The notes under the pieces are model-generated. The model did no database searches, had not been told where the DNA came from, and saw nothing but the letters and a program-made list of their open reading frames with translations. 64,000 nucleotides of DNA from Mycobacterium vicinigordonae (GTDB taxonomy: Bacteria > Actinomycetota > Actinomycetes > Mycobacteriales > Mycobacteriaceae), in assembly GCF_013466425.1 (NCBI RefSeq), contig NZ_CP059165.1:3472001-3536000 (forward strand), in the 5' to 3' direction. Numbering within the stretch: the stretch's first letter is position 1; each line of letters opens with the position of its first letter. The position numbers and the translations under genes were made by a program. Of the stretch, positions 6,851-15,561 are shown piece after piece.

Positions 6851-8884
6851 TCATGATGTCGCGATCACCACGGCCAGAACCGCCAGTACTGCGATGAGCA
6901 TGTAAGCCATGTAGGCGTCCAGGCGCCCGGACTGCAGCTTCTTGGCAGTACGCGACACAACGAGCACACCGCGGGTCAACGGGCGGTAGAAGTAGCGCTC
7001 GACGACATCGACGACGTCGATGCGATAGGTATAGCGAAGCGCCGAATCTTGGTGATTGCTGGGGTCGTCCTCAGTCTCCAAGAGGGCGGTTCGGGTGAGC
7101 AGGACGGTAGCGAGCACGTTACGCACGGGATTGGCATAGCCGGATGAGGTGTAGCCAACGCCGCGGTCGACTCCCGGTGATGCCGAGGACCACGGCGCGA
7201 CGGCGCGAGCCCGAAAGGGGTTGCGGCCAGCGAATGCGGCCGCACAGGTTGCGATGAGCACGGACATAACGGGCAGCACGATCCACAGCCACGTCGGTGA
7301 CAATGCAGAAAAATCCGCGAAAACGGGTTGCAATACCCATGGGTCGGCGTTGGCGCTAGCGGCCTGATCACCCACAATCGGCCGCAGGCCGCGCGCGATC
7401 AAGCCCACCTGCAGCGGCGCCACCGCGGCAGTGCCAAGGCACCCGATCACGAGAGTCGCTACACCGAATCGGTAGGGCCACTGACGATCTACGCGCGCGG
7501 CCGCCGGGATCAACGGCGGCTCATTGATGCGCGACGGGCCAAATGCGGTCAGTGCAACCACCCGTACGAAGGTCACCCCTGCGATACCGATAGTCAGCGC
7601 GATCAACGCGCCGGTGACGGCGGTCGACAGTTGCATTGCCAGACTCCTGAATCTGAACTGCTGCATCAGCGACTCGAGAGTGAACCATTCGGAGGCGAAA
7701 CCTGCGGTCAGCGGAAGTCCGGCCAGCGTCAACGAGCCGATCACCAAACCGGTTCCTGCCCAGGGCAGACGGCGTATGATACCCCCGAGGCGGTCGAGCT
7801 CGGTTGTGGCGGTTGCATGTTCGATTGTCGAGGCGGATACAAACAGCAGCGTTTTGCCAAGGGCATGTGCCATCACCTGGGCGGTGCCAGCGATGAGTCC
7901 CGCCGCCACCAGCTTGGGTTCATTGGCCGCAGCGCCCACCAACGCCGCACCGAATCCGGCGGTGATCATGCCGGCGTTTTCCACACTCGACCATGAAATC
8001 AAGGTGGCCAGATCGGGATTAACCGCTGCGTGAGCGATGCCCAGAATCGCGGTGACCCCGCCGATGATGAGCACCGCGCATACCAGCCAAACCGGTGGGG
8101 CCCCAAAGATATTCAGGGTACGCCACATACCGTAGAAGCCAACGTTGACGGCAGCACCAGCGATCACGGCACGGGCAGGGCCGGGTGCGGCGAAATATCC
8201 GCGCGGCATCCAAATGTGGGCTGGCACCAGACCGACTTTGATGCCGAAGCCCAATAGCAGCAACGCATACGAGGCTTGTCCTGCGGCACTGCGAGGACTG
8301 ACCACCGCGGCGGTAAAGGCGAAGGTGTGGGTGTGTGATGCCAGCAGTAGCGCACCCATCAACAGTGCCGCGCCGCTGGCCTTGCCGAACACCACGGTGA
8401 TTACGGAACCATGTGCCCTGCCCGGAAGCGCGCGGTCATATCCCGATACCAGGTAAAATGCGACGGTCAGCAGCTCCCAGCCGAAGAGAAGAACAAACAG
8501 GTTGTCTGCCATCAGAATGACCGCGACCGCGGCCAGGGTTACGGCGATTCCAGCCGGCAGGCGCGACCGTGGTTGGTTCGCCGATGCGGCCGCGGCAATC
8601 AGGGCAGGGACGGCGACCCCGAACGACACGATGAGGAAGAGCCCCGATAGCGCGTCCACGCGCAGTGCCGCAGGGCCAAAGCCAGCCAACCCGCCAAGGC
8701 CGACTCGTTGTGCGCGACCGCCCACCGCGTAGGCACCGGCTATGACCAGCGTCGCGGCCCCAGCCGTATTCGCGGCCCAGGCCGTAACGACCAATCGACG
8801 CTGAGCGACGCGGCCGCGGCGGTGTCCTGCGCATGCGCTGATCAACGCCGCCGCAGCCAATAGCCCGAGCCCGAAAATCAGCAT
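6851..8884 (-). CDS. Antiporter-like membrane subunit (HyfB/HycC/NuoL type)
   Basis: About 677 residues, the last gene of the hyc-type operon and similar in kind to Rv0083. It has roughly 14-16 hydrophobic segments and the Mrp/NuoL signature region: LFVLLFGWELLTVAFYLVSGY, the broken-helix part SWSSVENAG, and HALGKTLLFVSAST with conserved Lys and His of the proton channel. Such subunits translocate H+ or Na+ in complex I, Mrp antiporters and group-4 hydrogenases. The ATG at 8884 (MLIFGLG) is chosen because it overlaps the preceding stop by 7 bp; the longer frame to 8980 reads through the upstream gene. Membrane-bound. Confidence 0.85.
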   Translation of the reverse strand: MLIFGLGLLAAAALISACAGHRRGRVAQRRLVVTAWAANTAGAATLVIAGAYAVGGRAQRVGLGGLAGFGPAALRVDALSGLFLIVSFGVAVPALIAAAASANQPRSRLPAGIAVTLAAVAVILMADNLFVLLFGWELLTVAFYLVSGYDRALPGRAHGSVITVVFGKASGAALLMGALLLASHTHTFAFTAAVVSPRSAAGQASYALLLLGFGIKVGLVPAHIWMPRGYFAAPGPARAVIAGAAVNVGFYGMWRTLNIFGAPPVWLVCAVLIIGGVTAILGIAHAAVNPDLATLISWSSVENAGMITAGFGAALVGAAANEPKLVAAGLIAGTAQVMAHALGKTLLFVSASTIEHATATTELDRLGGIIRRLPWAGTGLVIGSLTLAGLPLTAGFASEWFTLESLMQQFRFRSLAMQLSTAVTGALIALTIGIAGVTFVRVVALTAFGPSRINEPPLIPAAARVDRQWPYRFGVATLVIGCLGTAAVAPLQVGLIARGLRPIVGDQAASANADPWVLQPVFADFSALSPTWLWIVLPVMSVLIATCAAAFAGRNPFRARAVAPWSSASPGVDRGVGYTSSGYANPVRNVLATVLLTRTALLETEDDPSNHQDSALRYTYRIDVVDVVERYFYRPLTRGVLVVSRTAKKLQSGRLDAYMAYMLIAVLAVLAVVIATS

Positions 8885-9678
8885 TGCGCGCTCCGACCTG
8901 CGGGCAGGGGGACGCGACCCAATGCCAAGAGAATTCCGTGCAGGACACTGAATGGAGAGGCGGGTGCGCCCGGGATCCACACGTCAACCGGCACCACGTC
9001 GGAGATCCCGACCCCGCCGGTATACCCGCCGCCGATCAATCCTCCACTGACCGCGTCGGTTCCGACAGCAATCACCACTGTCGGGTTCGGCATGGCGACG
9101 AGCGTGCGGCGCAACGGTTCAACCATTCCCGCCGCGCCTATCCCGGTGATCAAGAGAATATCGGCGTGACGAGGACTGGCGGTGAAGAAAATCCCTAACC
9201 GGTGTAGGTCGTAGACCGGGTTGGTCAGGGCCTGAATTTCCCATTCATCGCTACCGTCGGATCCGGTGTCGATGTGGCGCAGATGCACCGAGCGTCGCAG
9301 GCGGCGCACGCGGCGGCCGAGGGCTGCCCGCACCTGGACAATCGCTTCGTCAGTCTCCTCGATATCCCCGACCACCAGCCCTGCTCGGGTCAATCGCGCT
9401 GTGTCCGAGCCAGGTTCCCAGCCGAACCATTCTGGAGCCAGTTGCACGCACCGTCCACAAAGGATGCAGCGCGCCCGGTCCAGTTGTGGTTGCGGCTCAA
9501 CTGAAATGGCACCGGTGGGACAGGCTTGGGCAGCCGAAGCCAACTGCACAGGATCCGCGTACAAGCTGTTGTCATTGATACCCACGCCTGCGGGGAATTG
9601 ATCGAAATAATCGTCAGCGCGTGTGGGCCAGCGGCTGGTGATGATGCCGTCGCGGAGCCCCCGGAATATCCACGGCAT
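8878..9678 (-). CDS. Small hydrogenase-like subunit (HycG/NuoB type) fused to a ferredoxin-like domain, Fe-S ligands lost
   Basis: 266 residues, Rv0082-like. Residues 45-85 are ferredoxin-like, with Cys53 (CPTG) and CxxCxxC at 71-77, enough for one [4Fe-4S] cluster. Residues about 165-255 are HycG/NuoB-like: SPRHADILLITG, RTLVAMPNPTVVIAVG, GGVGISDVVPVDVWIPGAPASP. In true family members the N2-type cluster is held by cysteines in CxxC, GxC and PGCPP motifs. Here these read EIQALTNP, VGTDAVSG and PGAPASP, so all are missing. It directly abuts the hycE stop and overlaps the downstream antiporter subunit. Confidence 0.85.
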   Translation of the reverse strand: MPWIFRGLRDGIITSRWPTRADDYFDQFPAGVGINDNSLYADPVQLASAAQACPTGAISVEPQPQLDRARCILCGRCVQLAPEWFGWEPGSDTARLTRAGLVVGDIEETDEAIVQVRAALGRRVRRLRRSVHLRHIDTGSDGSDEWEIQALTNPVYDLHRLGIFFTASPRHADILLITGIGAAGMVEPLRRTLVAMPNPTVVIAVGTDAVSGGLIGGGYTGGVGISDVVPVDVWIPGAPASPFSVLHGILLALGRVPLPAGRSAQC

Positions 9679-11199
9679 CTACATCGCCACCCCGGCGTAG
9701 CACAGGCCGAAACTGGCTTCGATGAATGGGAAGTCGGTAAAAATATCGCCGCTGAACACATCGTGGAAAAGCAGCATGTTATGCAGGGAAGCCGAGCGGG
9801 CAAAGCAGCGGCGGATCGTGCCGTCGCGGACTTCTAGGCCGTAGAGCACCTCGCCTTGAGCCGCTTCAGCCCAGCCCAGTGTGAAGCCGTCGACGACCTC
9901 GACCGGCGCCAAGAACGCTGTCTCGGCGAGCGGCGTGAGCCGATCGCACGCGCGGTGGATCAGCTCAGCGGCGATGTCGATCTCTCCCCACCGGACTCGC
10001 AACCGGGCCAGCGCATCGCCGTGATCATCGACGACCGCGCCGTCGAAAACAGGGAGTTCTGCGTATCCGTCGTAGGGGCGTTTGCGTGCATCGTCGTCAC
10101 AGCCCGACCCACGGCCCACTGGACCCAACGCCCCATGTGAGGCAGCCAACGACGGGTCCAGATGTCCGGTTCCGCGTAGCCGGTCGAGAAACGAAGCGTC
10201 CATCATCAGCGCATCACGGTCATGCCGGATTCTGCGCACAATCACCGCCAGTCGTGCTGAGACCTCGGCCGGTTCCAGTCGTGGCTGGGCGCTGATCCCG
10301 CCGACTCTTACTATCGAGCGGCCAAATCGGTTTCCGCACAGCGCAGAAACCAGTCGCATAACGCTTTCTTTGTGCCATCCGAACCGCGCCAAGGGGATGG
10401 CAATTCCCGCGGCTTCGCACAGCCGCGTCACCACATCGAGATGGTTTGCGATGCGTTCGAGTTCGGCGAAGATGACGCGAACCAGTCGCGCGCGCCGCGG
10501 CGGGATAGCACCGGCGAGGTTTTCTGCGGCGTGGGCGAAAGCGAGTGCATGGGCCACTGACGAGATTCCTTCCACCCGTTCGGCAACCAGAATGCCGTCA
10601 GCAACCGGCAATGCTTCGAAACGTTTGGCGATTCCCCGATGTTTGTAGTGGGGCCGGATATTGAGGTGGGGTATGTCCTCGCCGGGAGTTTCGATGAGAA
10701 ATTCGATGGATTCATAGACTCCCGACCGCACAGGGCCCAGCGGCAAGGTGAAAACACCGCCACCGCCGACATCCACCGGTGCACACGGTTCGGCGGCGCT
10801 TGAGTGGATGCGCGGCGGCAAGGTGGCATGGTTGATTTGGCCGGGCCGTGGTGATGGTTGCCCGGGTTGACGGGCCAATAGCAGCGGGTCGAGCCTCGGG
10901 TGTCCAACTGGCACCACACCGGAGAGATCGTGTAGCGCTCGTTCATACCAAAATGCCGCCGGCACATCGGGTGTCAGCGCCGAGTACGACATCGATCCCT
11001 CGGAGTCCGGTCGCAATCGGGTGCGAAGGCAACTAACCCGAGAACCGCCGACAAGTAGTGCGTGCAGTTGTTCTGTCTGAGTGTCGTGGGAGGCGTACAC
11101 GCCGGCAAAGCGGCAGCCGGCGGCGACGTGTCCGACTACGTCAGCCCGCCAGCGTTCCAGCGGCAGGTCAACCGCCCCAATCTTTGTCGCCGAGGTCAT
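9679..11199 (-). CDS. hycE: Large hydrogenase-like subunit (HycE type) lacking NiFe ligands
   Basis: 506 residues: an N-terminal NuoC-like 30-kDa domain, then a 49-kDa/NiFe large-subunit domain, the fusion order of HycE (Rv0087-like). The first NiFe ligand motif, normally RxCGxC, reads ERVEGISSVAH at residues 207-217. The second, normally DPCxxC near the C-terminus, reads RRCFARSASLHN. The site therefore cannot bind NiFe in the usual way, and the protein resembles NuoD or energy-converting-hydrogenase-related (Ehr) proteins. The ATG at 11199 gives a 4-bp ATGA overlap with hycQ; a longer frame to 11319 runs inside hycQ and is rejected. Confidence 0.88.
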   Translation of the reverse strand: MTSATKIGAVDLPLERWRADVVGHVAAGCRFAGVYASHDTQTEQLHALLVGGSRVSCLRTRLRPDSEGSMSYSALTPDVPAAFWYERALHDLSGVVPVGHPRLDPLLLARQPGQPSPRPGQINHATLPPRIHSSAAEPCAPVDVGGGGVFTLPLGPVRSGVYESIEFLIETPGEDIPHLNIRPHYKHRGIAKRFEALPVADGILVAERVEGISSVAHALAFAHAAENLAGAIPPRRARLVRVIFAELERIANHLDVVTRLCEAAGIAIPLARFGWHKESVMRLVSALCGNRFGRSIVRVGGISAQPRLEPAEVSARLAVIVRRIRHDRDALMMDASFLDRLRGTGHLDPSLAASHGALGPVGRGSGCDDDARKRPYDGYAELPVFDGAVVDDHGDALARLRVRWGEIDIAAELIHRACDRLTPLAETAFLAPVEVVDGFTLGWAEAAQGEVLYGLEVRDGTIRRCFARSASLHNMLLFHDVFSGDIFTDFPFIEASFGLCYAGVAM

Positions 11200-12707
11200 C
11201 GGCCACCGACCGCGAGCTCGCTTGCGCCATGATTGAGCAGGTTGACCAAGTCTGCCGGAGGGGCTAGCCCGAGGACGAGCAAAGCCAGTACTCCTGCGAC
11301 AACCGGAGTGACCATCCACCGACTAGGTTCGCCCGGAATCCGAGCGGTATCGGTAGCGGTGGGATCGGTGGGGTGCACGCGGAAGAGAATTCGCGTCGTC
11401 GCGAGGGTCAAGCCCAGGAATGCCAGGGTGACCAGACAGACGAGTGCGGCTGCCGCAGCATTGCGGGGGTGGGCAAATCCGCCGGACACGATCTGAAACT
11501 CGCTGCGGAATAGGCCGAAAGGCGGCATGGCTGACAACGCCAGAACGGCGATCAAAAACAGGGGACCCGACCACGGTAAGACTCCGATGCCGTCGGCCAT
11601 TCGTGCCAGTTCCTTGGTACCGAATTTGCGCACCAGCACGCCTGCGCCCATGAACGCGTTGCCCTTAGCTGCAGCGTGGGCCAGCACGTGGAGCAGCACA
11701 CCCGAAAGGGCGATCGGCGCACCGAAGCTCACACCGATCGCCAGGATACCCATATGTTCGATACTCGAATAGGCAAGCAGCCGTTTAATGTCCCGCTGTT
11801 CAAGTAGATACAGCGCGGCCAGGAGCAGTGAGAGCACTCCGAAGACCAGCAGCACCATCTGCGGGAACCGGGGCCCTAGTGCGGCGACCGTGATCTGGTA
11901 ATAGCGCAGGATCGCATAAAAGCTCACAGCCAAAAGCGATCCCGACAGTAGCGCGGAGACGGGTGTCGGCGCCTCTGCGTGCGCGTCGGGTAGCCACGTG
12001 TGCACGGGAAAGAATCCCACTTTGGTGCCATAGCCGACTACTGCAAGCACGAACGCCAACCGCAACGGTGTGTGGGGCGATTGGCCGGCCGCGGCGATTA
12101 ATGGATCAAAAGCCAAGTCGTATGACTGGCCCAGCACCTGCGCGCCGGCGTAATACATGAAGATGGTTGCCAACAGGCCAATCCCGAGACCTGAGGAGGC
12201 GATCAGCACGTACTTCCATGCGGCCTCTGTTGCACCTTCGGTGTCGTCTAATGCAACCAATAGCGCCGAAACGACCGTGGTGATCTCGACTGCGATCCAT
12301 AAGAGTGCAAGTCCATTGACCAGCGGAGCGCAGATCATCGACCACGCGAAGGCGTTGAGGCCCATATAGAACCGAGCGCTATGGCGGGCGAACCGGGCCT
12401 GCTCCTCGGCCGTTTGTTCACGTACCGCGCGCTCTTCGTCGGCGAGGTAGCCGACGGAATATATCCCGACTGTCGCATAGAGGAAACAAGTACCGAGGAG
12501 AAAGATCAGTGATAGCGGATCGGCCCTCAGATAGTGCAATGCGGTGATGGTGTGGCCGACACTGGCTGGAACCAACATGGTGGCCAGAACGAAGGTGACA
12601 ACACCGGTTGCCGCGGTCAGGATTGCCGCGAGGCGATGCGGTGCTCGCACGCATAGCAGCGTCGAAATCAACGGCAAGATGACAAGCAGCACAAGGATTA
12701 TCGACAT
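11196..12707 (-). CDS. hycQ: Proton-translocating membrane subunit HycQ (HyfF/NuoN-like)
   Basis: A 503-residue polytopic protein with about 14 membrane segments, Rv0086-like. Conserved antiporter-like features are ALLWIAVEITTVVSALLVAL, KVGFFPVHTWLPDAHAEAPTPVSALLSGSLL with the Lys and His of the ion channel, and LLAYSSIEHMG. It begins 3 bases after the hycP stop and overlaps hycE by ATGA, so it is translationally coupled. It belongs to the membrane arm of a complex I-related module and would move protons or other ions. Confidence 0.9.
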   Translation of the reverse strand: MSIILVLLVILPLISTLLCVRAPHRLAAILTAATGVVTFVLATMLVPASVGHTITALHYLRADPLSLIFLLGTCFLYATVGIYSVGYLADEERAVREQTAEEQARFARHSARFYMGLNAFAWSMICAPLVNGLALLWIAVEITTVVSALLVALDDTEGATEAAWKYVLIASSGLGIGLLATIFMYYAGAQVLGQSYDLAFDPLIAAAGQSPHTPLRLAFVLAVVGYGTKVGFFPVHTWLPDAHAEAPTPVSALLSGSLLAVSFYAILRYYQITVAALGPRFPQMVLLVFGVLSLLLAALYLLEQRDIKRLLAYSSIEHMGILAIGVSFGAPIALSGVLLHVLAHAAAKGNAFMGAGVLVRKFGTKELARMADGIGVLPWSGPLFLIAVLALSAMPPFGLFRSEFQIVSGGFAHPRNAAAAALVCLVTLAFLGLTLATTRILFRVHPTDPTATDTARIPGEPSRWMVTPVVAGVLALLVLGLAPPADLVNLLNHGASELAVGGR

Positions 12708-12710
12708 GGG

Positions 12711-13394
12711 TTATCCCCGCAGTCGGTCGAGTGTTTGAGTTGACAGGGATTGCGTCCGTCGGTGATGGGTGCGCATTAAGACCCCGAATACCACCACTGC
12801 GACCAACAGGTCGAACAAGAACGCAACTTCTAAGATGAGCGGCATTCCGGCGGCGACCACCAGACTGGCCAGCGAAACACCATTTTCGAGTGAGAAGAAG
12901 CCGATCGCCTGGCTGACAACGTCGCGCCGGACGATCATCAAAATGAAGGCCACCAAGATCACCGCCACCGACAGACTCAGCGCGGCGGTGGGCAAGACCG
13001 GGGAGTTGATACCAAGGACACCTACGGCGAAGAATCCGAATGCCGCCACACCGATTGAGATCAGCACCTCATTTGCCACTCCGAGCGCACCGCTGCCGGC
13101 GATTTCTTGGTTGGCTTCGCGCAACAGGCCCACCACCAGCAGCGGTACCACAATGACCTTCAGTAATAGCGACAAGATGGCCAGCACATACAGTTCGGGC
13201 ACGTCACGTCCGAACGCGACAACGGCGGCCAACACACTGACGGCCATTGACTGTCCGGCGTAAAGGCGCACTTGCCCGCGCAGCAGTGCCGCGCGCAGCA
13301 TTCCGAACTCAAGCAGCAAAACAATCAGCGCCACGGTGTTCGCTACACCTTCGTAGACGGTGGGAACCGACTCCGTTGCCGCGAGAGCAAGCAT
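12711..13394 (-). CDS. hycP: Membrane subunit HycP (HyfE-like)
   Basis: 227 residues with six or seven hydrophobic segments, Rv0085-like. HyfE proteins are NuoK-related with N-terminal additions. The acidic residues in FFSLENGVSLASLVVAAGMP (about residues 168-187) match the NuoK-like core. The start overlaps the hycD stop by one base (TGATG), and hycQ follows 3 bases after the stop. It is an integral membrane part of the hyc-type complex. Confidence 0.87.
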   Translation of the reverse strand: MLALAATESVPTVYEGVANTVALIVLLLEFGMLRAALLRGQVRLYAGQSMAVSVLAAVVAFGRDVPELYVLAILSLLLKVIVVPLLVVGLLREANQEIAGSGALGVANEVLISIGVAAFGFFAVGVLGINSPVLPTAALSLSVAVILVAFILMIVRRDVVSQAIGFFSLENGVSLASLVVAAGMPLILEVAFLFDLLVAVVVFGVLMRTHHRRTQSLSTQTLDRLRG

Positions 13395-14353
13395 CAGCCG
13401 CCTCCCAGGTAGAGGGTGAATACAGCCAGGACGGCCAACAGCAGTGCGGCCGAGACGAATTCGGTAATTTTGAACAGCCGCAGCTTGGCATAGCTGTTAT
13501 CGATCACCGCCACCAGGCAGCCCAACACTGCGGCCTTGGCCAGTAACGCAAGTATCGCCAATCCGACTGCGGCCGGGCTCGTGGTGGAGGCCATCCCCCA
13601 GGGAGCGACAAATACGTTAAGCAAGATGACGTAGAGGACGAACTGCTTGGCGGAGGCTCCCCAATGGAGTAAGGCTAGGTCCGGTCCGGAATGCTCGAAT
13701 GGGCGTCCAGTCTCAATCATTCCGAATTCTGTTGTTCCGGTGTGTGTTTCGACAGGTATTCGTGCCGTCTCATACAGAATCACCATGAACAGAGCGGCTG
13801 AGGCCAATAGGTGGGCGGGACGTACGATCTGGTCGGGGCCACTGCGCACGGTGGCTCCTAGGACGTAAGGAAGGTCAGTCGTGGTGATCAATGCCACGGT
13901 GAACACCACCAACAAAACCACCGGCTCAGTAATTGCCGCAAAGGTTTTGGCGCGACTGGACGACAGCTGCGCGTAGGCATCGCCGGTTTCGGCGGCGGCG
14001 ACTGCCACCAGAAAGCTGGCGAATGCCAAAATTAGGCCCCCACCTTGAATGTCACCCATGTAGCCCAGCGGTAACGCGTAGCTGGTGAGAACGGGGATCA
14101 GCATTGGAACGGTGAGGTAGCAGGCGAAGGATGCCAGCGGCGCCAGTCGAAAGAACGGGCCCGCGCCAACCGGAACTAGAGTCTCTTTTCCAAAGAACTT
14201 CCGGAGGTCGAAATACGGCTGCATAATCCGCGGCCCGCGACGACCTTGCAGACGCGCTTCTAACCAGGCAATGAAACCACTTATGCCTGGTGCGCCGCCG
14301 GCCACGGTGATCACCTGTAACCCTTGAATGAGCGGTAACGACAGGCTGTTCAT
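13394..14353 (-). CDS. hycD: Membrane anchor subunit HycD (NuoH-like)
   Basis: 319 residues with about eight membrane helices, Rv0084-like. NuoH-family features are the cytosolic loop GRRGPRIMQPYFDLRKFF near the N-terminus (quinone-chamber side in complex I) and the acidic loop FGMIETGRPFEHSGPDLALL. The ATG at 14353 (MNSLSLPL) is preferred over the GTG at 14377 because it overlaps the stop of a 42-residue ORF as ATGA. That ORF is itself coupled to a leader ORF under a fluoride riboswitch. The subunit anchors the peripheral arm to the membrane. Confidence 0.9.
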   Translation of the reverse strand: MNSLSLPLIQGLQVITVAGGAPGISGFIAWLEARLQGRRGPRIMQPYFDLRKFFGKETLVPVGAGPFFRLAPLASFACYLTVPMLIPVLTSYALPLGYMGDIQGGGLILAFASFLVAVAAAETGDAYAQLSSSRAKTFAAITEPVVLLVVFTVALITTTDLPYVLGATVRSGPDQIVRPAHLLASAALFMVILYETARIPVETHTGTTEFGMIETGRPFEHSGPDLALLHWGASAKQFVLYVILLNVFVAPWGMASTTSPAAVGLAILALLAKAAVLGCLVAVIDNSYAKLRLFKITEFVSAALLLAVLAVFTLYLGGG

Positions 14354-14478
14354 GAGGCAACCCGTCGTGGGCGCCACACCTGGTCACCCTCGTCACGCCG
14401 CCACGGCAGCTTCGCATCAATACGGACGATCGCTGTAGCGAAGACTAAGTAAACAAGAGAATCAGCGCTCGATTTCAT
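14350..14478 (-). CDS. 42-residue ORF coupled to hycD
   Basis: Starts with ATGAAATCGAGC and ends in TCATGA, overlapping the hycD ATG by four bases. Its own ATG overlaps the stop of the 16-residue leader ORF as ATGA. The peptide begins MKSSADSLVYLVFATAIVRI and has one short hydrophobic stretch, then a basic tail. It could be a tiny membrane subunit of the complex or only a coupling element. No homologue is known to me. Confidence 0.5.
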   Translation of the reverse strand: MKSSADSLVYLVFATAIVRIDAKLPWRRDEGDQVWRPRRVAS

Positions 14479-14525
14479 TGCGGCGCCGAATGCATCGGGC
14501 TGCCACGACTTACGATACAAATCAC
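14475..14525 (-). CDS. 16-residue leader ORF controlled by the hyc riboswitch
   Basis: GTG at 14525 preceded by AAAGGAG (spacing 6) opens MICIVSRGSPMHSAPQ and stops in an ATGA overlap with the next ORF. Both its ribosome binding site and its GTG lie inside the hairpin CACCTGCGA...TCGCAGGTG formed with the aptamer 3' strand. It therefore looks like the direct target of the switch. Confidence 0.5.
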   Translation of the reverse strand: MICIVSRGSPMHSAPQ

Positions 14526-14546
14526 CTGCGACTCCTTTAGGGGTTC

Positions 14547-14606
14547 GCAGGTGCCATCAGCCTTGCGGCGGTTCGAAAGCAATGCTTTCTGGCGGACTCC
14601 ATCGCC
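14547..14606 (-). ncRNA. Fluoride (crcB-type) riboswitch before the hyc operon
   Basis: Reading leftwards: GGCGATGGAGTCCGCC (14606-14591), a small extra hairpin AAAGC-ATT-GCTTT, then AACCGCC-GCAA-GGCTGATGG and CACCTGC. Apart from the extra hairpin this is the canonical crcB aptamer order. It begins 8 bases after the metallophosphoesterase stop codon, so it is probably inside one transcript. The 3' strand CACCTGCGA can alternatively pair perfectly with TCGCAGGTG (14531-14523), which contains the leader GTG and encloses AAAGGAG. This predicts translation off without fluoride and on with it. Confidence 0.82.
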
Positions 14607-14614
14607 AACGTCAG

Positions 14615-15490
14615 TTAACCAACGGCGATTCGGTTGGTCAAGTCGGAACGGACAGGTCTGGTGCCGGCTCCGGAGCTGAGCCGGTGAGCGCCGAGTTCCG
14701 CTAGGTTGACCACAACCATGTTGTTGTCGATGGGATCGCCGTTCTTGCCGAGGCCGTCAACGACAGTGCGATAACCGTCGCCCCGCAGCAACGCCTGATA
14801 ACGGTGGTGAAAGTGGCCGTGCCACAACCGAGCTGGGCGGGTCAGGTCGACAACGGACCGCAGCCGGACTCGGTAGAGCTCGGAGCGTCGAAGTTCTTGT
14901 GCCGGGAATCCGAATCGGTCGCGCGCCGCGCCCGGAACCGTGATTCCGCTCGGACAGTCGTGGCAGAACATCACATCGGCGGACCCGGTGGCTCCTGCGT
15001 CATGAGCTTCCTGGGCCGTGATGCATTCCTGTGCCCACCACGATCGTCCGGGTGTGCGCAGAAAGCGGTCGATGGAATAGGCGCCCCCGAGCGCTAGGCA
15101 TCTGGTCTGGGCCCATTGCCAACGAAATCCCCGTGGCAAATGGACGATGTGTTCGCGCAACGGGCGCAGTCCGTCGGCATCGACGGGCCAGCTCAACAAC
15201 CGGTCGAAATTCTCGTGATTGCCGTCGACGAATCCCAAAACGATGCCGCAGCTATCCAACGCACGATCGAGCGAGTCCAGAAAGTGGTCGGCGAAGTTGT
15301 AGCCGAGGTCTCCTAGGTGAAGCAGCACTGTGGCGTCGCGCTTGGCGGCGTGCTTTATGGCTGCGACGGCGTAGTCGGTATCGGCATGCCAGTCACCCGC
15401 GATCGCGATCCGCGACGGCGGGGACAGGATGGAATGTGCTAGCACTTGCCCCGGTGGTGATACGGGCACAGGTAATGATGATCGGTTCAT
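14615..15490 (-). CDS. Calcineurin-like metallophosphoesterase
   Basis: 291 residues with the full metallophosphoesterase set: IAGDWHAD (GDxH), LHLGDLG (GDxx), VDGNHENFD (GNHE), a middle His in MFCHDCPSG, and HGHFHH (GHxH). It hydrolyses phosphomono- or phosphodiesters with two metal ions; the substrate is unknown. The ATG at 15490 is chosen because CCCAGGAG precedes it by 7 bases; the frame extends to 15532. A variant crcB-type element lies upstream (15562-15634) and the hyc riboswitch directly downstream, suggesting one leftward operon. Phosphatases with bound metals are often inhibited by fluoride. Confidence 0.88.
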   Translation of the reverse strand: MNRSSLPVPVSPPGQVLAHSILSPPSRIAIAGDWHADTDYAVAAIKHAAKRDATVLLHLGDLGYNFADHFLDSLDRALDSCGIVLGFVDGNHENFDRLLSWPVDADGLRPLREHIVHLPRGFRWQWAQTRCLALGGAYSIDRFLRTPGRSWWAQECITAQEAHDAGATGSADVMFCHDCPSGITVPGAARDRFGFPAQELRRSELYRVRLRSVVDLTRPARLWHGHFHHRYQALLRGDGYRTVVDGLGKNGDPIDNNMVVVNLAELGAHRLSSGAGTRPVRSDLTNRIAVG

Positions 15491-15561
15491 GCTCGGCTCC
15501 TGGGTCCGCTTGCGTCGCACGACGTGCTTCAAACACGCCGGGCGACCGGCACTGGTTAGTT

